Positions 59,759 through 64,000 of a DNA stretch of 64,000 nucleotides are shown here, piece by piece. Under the pieces are notes generated by a model. The model saw nothing but the letters and a program-made list of their open reading frames with translations, ran no database searches and was not told the DNA's origin. Where the stretch lies: contig NZ_HE997626.1 of assembly GCF_000312385.1 (NCBI RefSeq), positions 1,662,711-1,726,710 on the forward strand, given 5' to 3'. The stretch comes from Tsukamurella sp. 1534. GTDB lineage: Bacteria; Actinomycetota; Actinomycetes; Mycobacteriales; Mycobacteriaceae. Every line of letters starts with the position of its first letter. The stretch's first letter is position 1. The translations under genes and the position numbers were made by a program.

Positions 59759-60856
59759 CTACTCGTACGTGATGTGGACGGACTGAGTGCGGCGCATCGA
59801 CTGGCACGCCAGGATGATGCCGTCTTCGAGGTCCTCGGGATCGAGCACCTCGTTGTGCGCCAGTTCCACGTTCCCGTCCACGATGCGGCAGGCGCACGCG
59901 CTGCACGCGCCCTCGCGGCACGAGTACGGCGCGTCGATCCCGGCCTCGAGCATCACGTCGAGCAGCTTCTTCTGCGCGGGCCAGGCCAACTCGTGGGTCG
60001 CCCCGTCGAGTTCGACGGTGACGGTGCCCCCGTCGTCGGCGACGGGCTCCACGGGCGGCGCATCGCCGGCTCGCTCCTCGTCCTGTTCGGCTTCCGCGAC
60101 CGCGGCCTTCTCCTCGGCCTCCTCCTTGGCCGGTTCGACCTCGAAGGGGTTGCGCGGCAGGGAGCGGAACTTCTCGATGTGGATCTCGCGGCGCCCGCGG
60201 CCGAGTGCCGCCATCGCCTCGGCGACGGCGTCCATGAAGGGCCCGGGGCCGCAGATGAACACCTCGCGACCGGCGTACGGTGCGGCCAGCGCGGTGAGGT
60301 TCGCGACGCTCGGCAGGCCCTGCAGGGACTCGAGCCAGTGCACCACCACGAGACGCTCCGGAAAACGGCGGCTCAGTTCGGCGAGCGCCGACGCGAAGAT
60401 CACCGATTGTGCATCGCGATTGGCGTAGATGAGCGTCACCGATCCGCTGCCGGTCTCGAGGGCGGAGCGCAGGATGGAGAGGATCGGCGTGATCCCGCTG
60501 CCGCCGGCGAACAGCAGCATGTCCGTGTCCAGCGACTTCGGCGTGAAGATGCCGGCGGGCACCAGGACGTCGATCTCCATGCCAGGGGTGGCGTTGTCGC
60601 ACAGCCAGTTCGAGGCGTAGCCGTCGGCGGTGCGCTTGACCGCGACGCGCAGCGGGCCGCCGTCGTGCGGCGCGCTGCACAGCGAGTAGCACCGCGCCAC
60701 GGACCCGGTCTCGTCGCTCGGGACCCGCAGCGTGAGGAACTGGCCGGGTTTGTAGACGAACAGGTCCGCCTTGTCGGCGGGCACCTCGAACTCGATCGAG
60801 TGCGCGTCGTGCGTCTCCGCGACCACCTTGGCGACGAGCAGGCGGTGGATGCTCAC
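59759..60856 (-). CDS. kshB: 3-ketosteroid 9alpha-hydroxylase reductase KshB
   Basis: A 365-residue reductase carrying electrons from NAD(P)H to KshA. FAD domain with RCYSLCSAP, NAD domain with GGSGITPILSIL, and a plant-type [2Fe-2S] domain CREGACSACAC with a later Cys in LACQS. An acidic Glu/Ala-rich insert of about 35 residues (near 250-285) separates the NAD and ferredoxin domains. GTG 60856 overlaps the previous gene (GTGA). Orthologue of Rv3571. Confidence 0.96.
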   Translation of the reverse strand: MSIHRLLVAKVVAETHDAHSIEFEVPADKADLFVYKPGQFLTLRVPSDETGSVARCYSLCSAPHDGGPLRVAVKRTADGYASNWLCDNATPGMEIDVLVPAGIFTPKSLDTDMLLFAGGSGITPILSILRSALETGSGSVTLIYANRDAQSVIFASALAELSRRFPERLVVVHWLESLQGLPSVANLTALAAPYAGREVFICGPGPFMDAVAEAMAALGRGRREIHIEKFRSLPRNPFEVEPAKEEAEEKAAVAEAEQDEERAGDAPPVEPVADDGGTVTVELDGATHELAWPAQKKLLDVMLEAGIDAPYSCREGACSACACRIVDGNVELAHNEVLDPEDLEDGIILACQSMRRTQSVHITYE

Positions 60857-61194
60857 TTCTTCTGTCTCTCCTCGGTTTCGGCGGTGTCCGTAGCGGACTC
60901 CGCCGGCAGGGGGATGGTGCCGAGCTTGGCGGCGCGGGCGATCGACTCCATCAGCCGCGGGCAGGTGGCGCGCAGCGCGCTGGCACCGCCGTCGGCGGCG
61001 AACACCTCGCACCGTGCGGCCGCGCCGCACCACTGGATCGAGGTCTGCTCGCGACTGTTCTTGCGCACCTGCACGTCGACGCCGCACGTCCCGCAGGACA
61101 GCGGGGTGTAGCCGTCGGTGAGGAAGCCCTCCCGATCGGCCACCGTGTCGGGCCGGGTCACCGGCTCGCCGAACATCGTCACCGTGCTGGTCAT
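60853..61194 (-). CDS. Small Cys-rich protein between kshA and kshB
   Basis: A 113-residue protein with six Cys: CGTCG near residue 34, then CGAAARC near 56 and CPRL near 78, around a compact core, and a disordered acidic tail. The pattern suggests a metal or Fe-S site. It overlaps kshB by GTGA and lies 5 bp past kshA, so it is co-translated with both parts of the hydroxylase. I know no assigned function; a role in KshA maturation or electron transfer is speculation. Confidence 0.7.
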   Translation of the reverse strand: MTSTVTMFGEPVTRPDTVADREGFLTDGYTPLSCGTCGVDVQVRKNSREQTSIQWCGAAARCEVFAADGGASALRATCPRLMESIARAAKLGTIPLPAESATDTAETEERQKK

Positions 61195-61199
61195 CGAGC

Positions 61200-62360
61200 T
61201 CAGGCCCCCGAGCCGTTCTGCGCCTTCTGCGCGTCCTGCTTGGCGATGTTCTCGGCGACCTCCGCCTCCCAGGCCTCGACGGCGTGGGTGGTGTCGATCT
61301 CGAACTCGAAGCGCTGGGTCATGTCCTCGGACACGTCCGCGGCGTCCACGTAGAACTGCTCGTACCACCGGCGCAGCTGGTAGACGGGGCCGTCCTCCTC
61401 GCACAGCAGCGGGTTGTCGATGCGGGTCTTGTTCTTCCAGATCTCCACGTCCTGAAGGAAACCCAGGCCCACGTTCTTGGCGAACTTGCCGGCCAGGTAG
61501 TCGGACTTCTCGTCGTCGAAGCCGGGCAGCTTCTTGACCTTCACGCCGTACATCAGCTTGAACGAGTGCTGATCGATCGGGTAGTGGCAGTTGATCAGGA
61601 CGTTCTCGATCTGGAAGCCCTTGTAGTCGTTGTGCAGGTAGTTGATCATGTACGACGGCCCGAAGTAGTGCGCCTCGGACTTGAGCAGCACGTCGTCGCC
61701 GCCCGAGAGCCCGATGTCGGCGACGTCGTTGCGCCCCTTGGTATCCAAGTACTGCGAGGCGATGTGTCCGTCGAAGACGTTCTTGAAGTACGTGGGCAGG
61801 CCGTAGTGGATGTAGAAGAAGTGCGGCATGTCGACCACGTTGTCGACGATCTCGCGGCAGTTGCTGCCCTCGATGATGATCTCGTTCCAGACCCAGTTGG
61901 ACCACTCCGGCCCGTCGACGTCACCGTCGATCTTGGGGATCGCGAGCTCCTCACCGGGCTTGGAGTTCTCCACGTCGTGCCAGATGAACAGCTGATCGTT
62001 CTCGATCATGGTGGGCCAGGTGCGGGTCCGGGCCCGCATCGGTACCCGCTTGGCGTACGGGATGGCCTTGCACTTGCCGTCGCCGCCCCAGCGCCAGTCG
62101 TGGAACGGGCAGGCCACCTCGTTGCCCTTGACGGTGCCCTGCGTGAGGTCGCCGCCCATGTGCCGGCAGTACCCGTCGAGAACGTTGACCTTCCCGTCCT
62201 CGCCGGCGAACACCACGAGCTTGGTGCCGAACGCCTGCACGGCGTGGGGCTTCCCGTCGGCGAAGTCCTTCACCAGGCCGAGGCAGTGCCAGCCGCGGGC
62301 GTAGCGGGTGGGTGCGGTGCCGCTGTCGATGAGGCGGGCCGCGGTTTCGGTGTTGCTCAT
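61200..62360 (-). CDS. kshA: 3-ketosteroid 9alpha-hydroxylase oxygenase KshA
   Basis: A 386-residue Rieske oxygenase. The Rieske site is CRH near residue 65 and CPFH about 17 residues later; the mononuclear iron site is in NVVDMPHFFYIHYG with a later Asp. With KshB it hydroxylates C9 of androstadienedione, which opens ring B together with KstD. ATG 62360 overlaps the kstD stop (ATGA). Orthologue of Rv3526. Confidence 0.97.
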   Translation of the reverse strand: MSNTETAARLIDSGTAPTRYARGWHCLGLVKDFADGKPHAVQAFGTKLVVFAGEDGKVNVLDGYCRHMGGDLTQGTVKGNEVACPFHDWRWGGDGKCKAIPYAKRVPMRARTRTWPTMIENDQLFIWHDVENSKPGEELAIPKIDGDVDGPEWSNWVWNEIIIEGSNCREIVDNVVDMPHFFYIHYGLPTYFKNVFDGHIASQYLDTKGRNDVADIGLSGGDDVLLKSEAHYFGPSYMINYLHNDYKGFQIENVLINCHYPIDQHSFKLMYGVKVKKLPGFDDEKSDYLAGKFAKNVGLGFLQDVEIWKNKTRIDNPLLCEEDGPVYQLRRWYEQFYVDAADVSEDMTQRFEFEIDTTHAVEAWEAEVAENIAKQDAQKAQNGSGA

Positions 62361-64000
62361 GAGATCTCCTCTTCCGCACGGGCGGGGGCTGAGGTGGAGG
62401 AGGCGGGGGCCGCCGCCATGTCCTCCACGGCGAGGTAGGCGAACACCATGGCGGGGCCGATGGTGGCGCCGGGGCCGGCGTAGGTGTGGCCCATGACGGG
62501 CGAGCTGGTGTTGCCCGAGGCGTACAGCCCGTCGATCACGGAACCGTCCTCGCGCTGGACCCGGCCGGCCGTGTCGGTGCGCAGCCCGCCCTTGGTGCCG
62601 AGGTCGCCGGGAACCATACGGGCAGCGTAGAACGGACCCGTCTGCAATTCGGCGAGACTCGGATTCGGCTTGTTCCGGGGATCGCCGTAGTAGTGGTCGT
62701 AGGCGCTGTCGCCGCGGTGGAAGTCGTCGTCCCGTCCGGCGCGCGCGAAGCCGTTGAACTTCTCGACGGTGGCGGTCAGGGATTCGGCGGGCACGCCCAT
62801 CTTCTCGGCGAGTCCGGCCAGGCTGCTCGCCCGCACCAGGCAGCCGGATTCGAGCCAGCGCTTGGGCAGCGGCTGCCGCGGGGGCTGGCCCGCGAACATG
62901 TACCGGTTACGGTAGCGCTGGTCGAACACGAGCCACGCCGGGATGTTCTCGCCCGGCCCCTCGCCCTGGCCGTTCTCGCCGCCGTACATGGCGTGCACCG
63001 CCTCCACGTACGGCGCCGACTCGTTGACGAAACGCTCGCCCCGCGCGTTCACCATGAGGCTGCCGGGCAGGGAGCGCTCGGAGAGCGCGAACCACGCCAT
63101 CTTCGGCAGCTGGATCGACGGGCCCCACCACGCGTCGTCCATGAACTCGACGGCGGCGCCGAGCTCCTGGCCGGCGCGGATGGCGTCGCCGGTGTTGGCA
63201 GGGACGCCGTTGGTCCACTCGGTGCCGATCGGCTGGCGCTGGTACTGGGCGCGCATCTCGGCGCTGGACTCGAAACCGCCGGCGGCGAGGATCACGCCCC
63301 GCCTGGCCGTGAGCGCCACGGGGGCTCCGTCGTGCTCCACGGTGATGCCGGTGACGCGCCCGCCGCTCTGCTGCAGGGACACGAGCGGGGTGTTCAGCCA
63401 CACCGGGACGCCGGCGCGCTGCAGGCCCACGCGGAGTGCGGCGATGAGCGCCTGACCGCGCCCCAGGAGGTGCTTGCCGCGGGCCTTCGCCAGGTAGAAC
63501 CGGCCGCCCACGCGCAGCGCGCGCGCGACGCCCTTGGGGTGGCGCATGATCAGGTTCAGCCACTTGAAATCGGCCTGGGTGACCACCAGGTTCATCGGGG
63601 CCTTGGTGTAATCCGGCTCCAGGTTCTTCAGCTCGTCGCCGAGCTGCTTGCCGTCGAACGGCTTGGGCTCGCACGAGCGGCCGTGCGCCCGTCCGCCCGG
63701 TGCCTCCGGGTAGTAGTCCGAATAGCCGGGGACCCATGTCAGTTCGAGTGGGCTCATCCGGTGCAGCATCGAGATCACTTCGGGGCCGCGATCGATGTAG
63801 GTGTCGATCCGCTCCGCCGGGACCACGTCGCCCACGATCGCGTGCAGGTACTGACGCGCCTCGTCGGGGGTGTCCTTGATGCCCGCCTCGACGAGCGATT
63901 CGTTGCCGGGCACCCACACGCCGCCGCCGGAGCGAGCGGTCGAGCCGCCGTAGTGGGGCGCCTTCTCGACCATGAGCACGCTGAGCCCACTGTCGGCCGC
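62357..64000 (-). CDS. kstD: 3-ketosteroid Delta1-dehydrogenase KstD, N-terminus outside window
   Basis: 547 residues visible. FAD fold residues at the right edge (ADSGLSVLMVEKAPHYGGSTARSGGG) show that only the first few residues with the GxGxxG are missing. YDHYYGDPRNKPNPSLA and the FAD-end NTSSPVMGHTYAGPGATIGPAM are typical KstD. It removes hydrogens at C1-C2 of 3-ketosteroids. First gene visible of the operon with kshA and kshB. The true start lies beyond 64000. Confidence 0.96.
   Translation of the reverse strand, partial: AADSGLSVLMVEKAPHYGGSTARSGGGVWVPGNESLVEAGIKDTPDEARQYLHAIVGDVVPAERIDTYIDRGPEVISMLHRMSPLELTWVPGYSDYYPEAPGGRAHGRSCEPKPFDGKQLGDELKNLEPDYTKAPMNLVVTQADFKWLNLIMRHPKGVARALRVGGRFYLAKARGKHLLGRGQALIAALRVGLQRAGVPVWLNTPLVSLQQSGGRVTGITVEHDGAPVALTARRGVILAAGGFESSAEMRAQYQRQPIGTEWTNGVPANTGDAIRAGQELGAAVEFMDDAWWGPSIQLPKMAWFALSERSLPGSLMVNARGERFVNESAPYVEAVHAMYGGENGQGEGPGENIPAWLVFDQRYRNRYMFAGQPPRQPLPKRWLESGCLVRASSLAGLAEKMGVPAESLTATVEKFNGFARAGRDDDFHRGDSAYDHYYGDPRNKPNPSLAELQTGPFYAARMVPGDLGTKGGLRTDTAGRVQREDGSVIDGLYASGNTSSPVMGHTYAGPGATIGPAMVFAYLAVEDMAAAPASSTSAPARAEEEIS

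Overview
The window is high-GC DNA from a mycolic-acid actinobacterium (order Mycobacteriales). Tsukamurella or Gordonia-like is my guess; no rRNA or species marker is present to settle it. The evidence is the gene order around 21.6-34.1 kb (tad pilus genes, helicase, cspA, topA, adenylate cyclase, DNA polymerase III delta'), which I recall as matching the M. tuberculosis Rv3659c-Rv3644c block, together with a KstR-type steroid catabolic cluster at the right end and many GTG starts and ATGA gene overlaps.

Layout. (1) 1-21.65 kb is an accessory island. It holds a copper-handling regulon: multicopper oxidase, Met/His-rich lipoprotein, two-component system, CopA ATPase, CopZ, YHS protein, CsoR, a duplicated His-rich protein of unassigned family and three MFS transporters. 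After a decayed patch comes a three-gene tyrosine-recombinase transposition module (tnpC-tnpB-tnpA), an XRE/ImmA-IrrE gene and an unknown gene. Four palindromes of the form ATACCCC-N3-GGGGTAT sit between divergent copZ and csoR operons, and a degenerate fifth lies in front of the MFS gene at 5.8-7.3 kb. (2) At about 21,648 the island abuts the last ~60 codons of tadA, so the island appears to have inserted into or replaced the tad secretion ATPase gene; tadB, tadC, pilin-like and pseudopilin-like genes follow. (3) 24-35.7 kb is housekeeping backbone. (4) 35.8-44.4 kb is a mixed redox and regulator region, including an EthA-like Baeyer-Villiger monooxygenase and a TetR-controlled operon whose first gene (acetoacetate-decarboxylase-like) is frameshifted. 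(5) 44.4-51 kb holds a second Ser/Thr kinase, tRNA-Thr(CGT), an iron-siderophore binding lipoprotein, and an SPFH/Arc gene pair behind a striking tandem palindrome. (6) 51-64 kb is steroid (cholesterol-type) degradation: a KstR-boxed Mce-associated gene; a leftward operon chsE1-chsE2 (fused in one ORF), chsH2, chsH1, ltp2 and a thioesterase for removing the last three side-chain carbons; a divergent flavin oxidoreductase plus ketosteroid-isomerase-like pair sharing a KstR box; and a leftward kstD-kshA-(small Cys protein)-kshB-chsH3-like operon for ring opening and side-chain hydration.

How it works together. In the island the two-component system and CsoR would sense copper, CopZ/CopA would export Cu(I), and the oxidase and lipoprotein would detoxify it outside the membrane. 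In the steroid region, Delta1-dehydrogenation (KstD) and 9alpha-hydroxylation (KshAB) open the ring nucleus while ChsE, ChsH and Ltp2 shorten the side chain. No undescribed large system is obvious. The most unusual items are the fused ChsE1-ChsE2 protein, the paired His-rich paralogues in the CsoR regulon, the truncated tadA junction, a tadE-like gene without a start codon, and a possible mutually exclusive pairing switch in the cspA leader.
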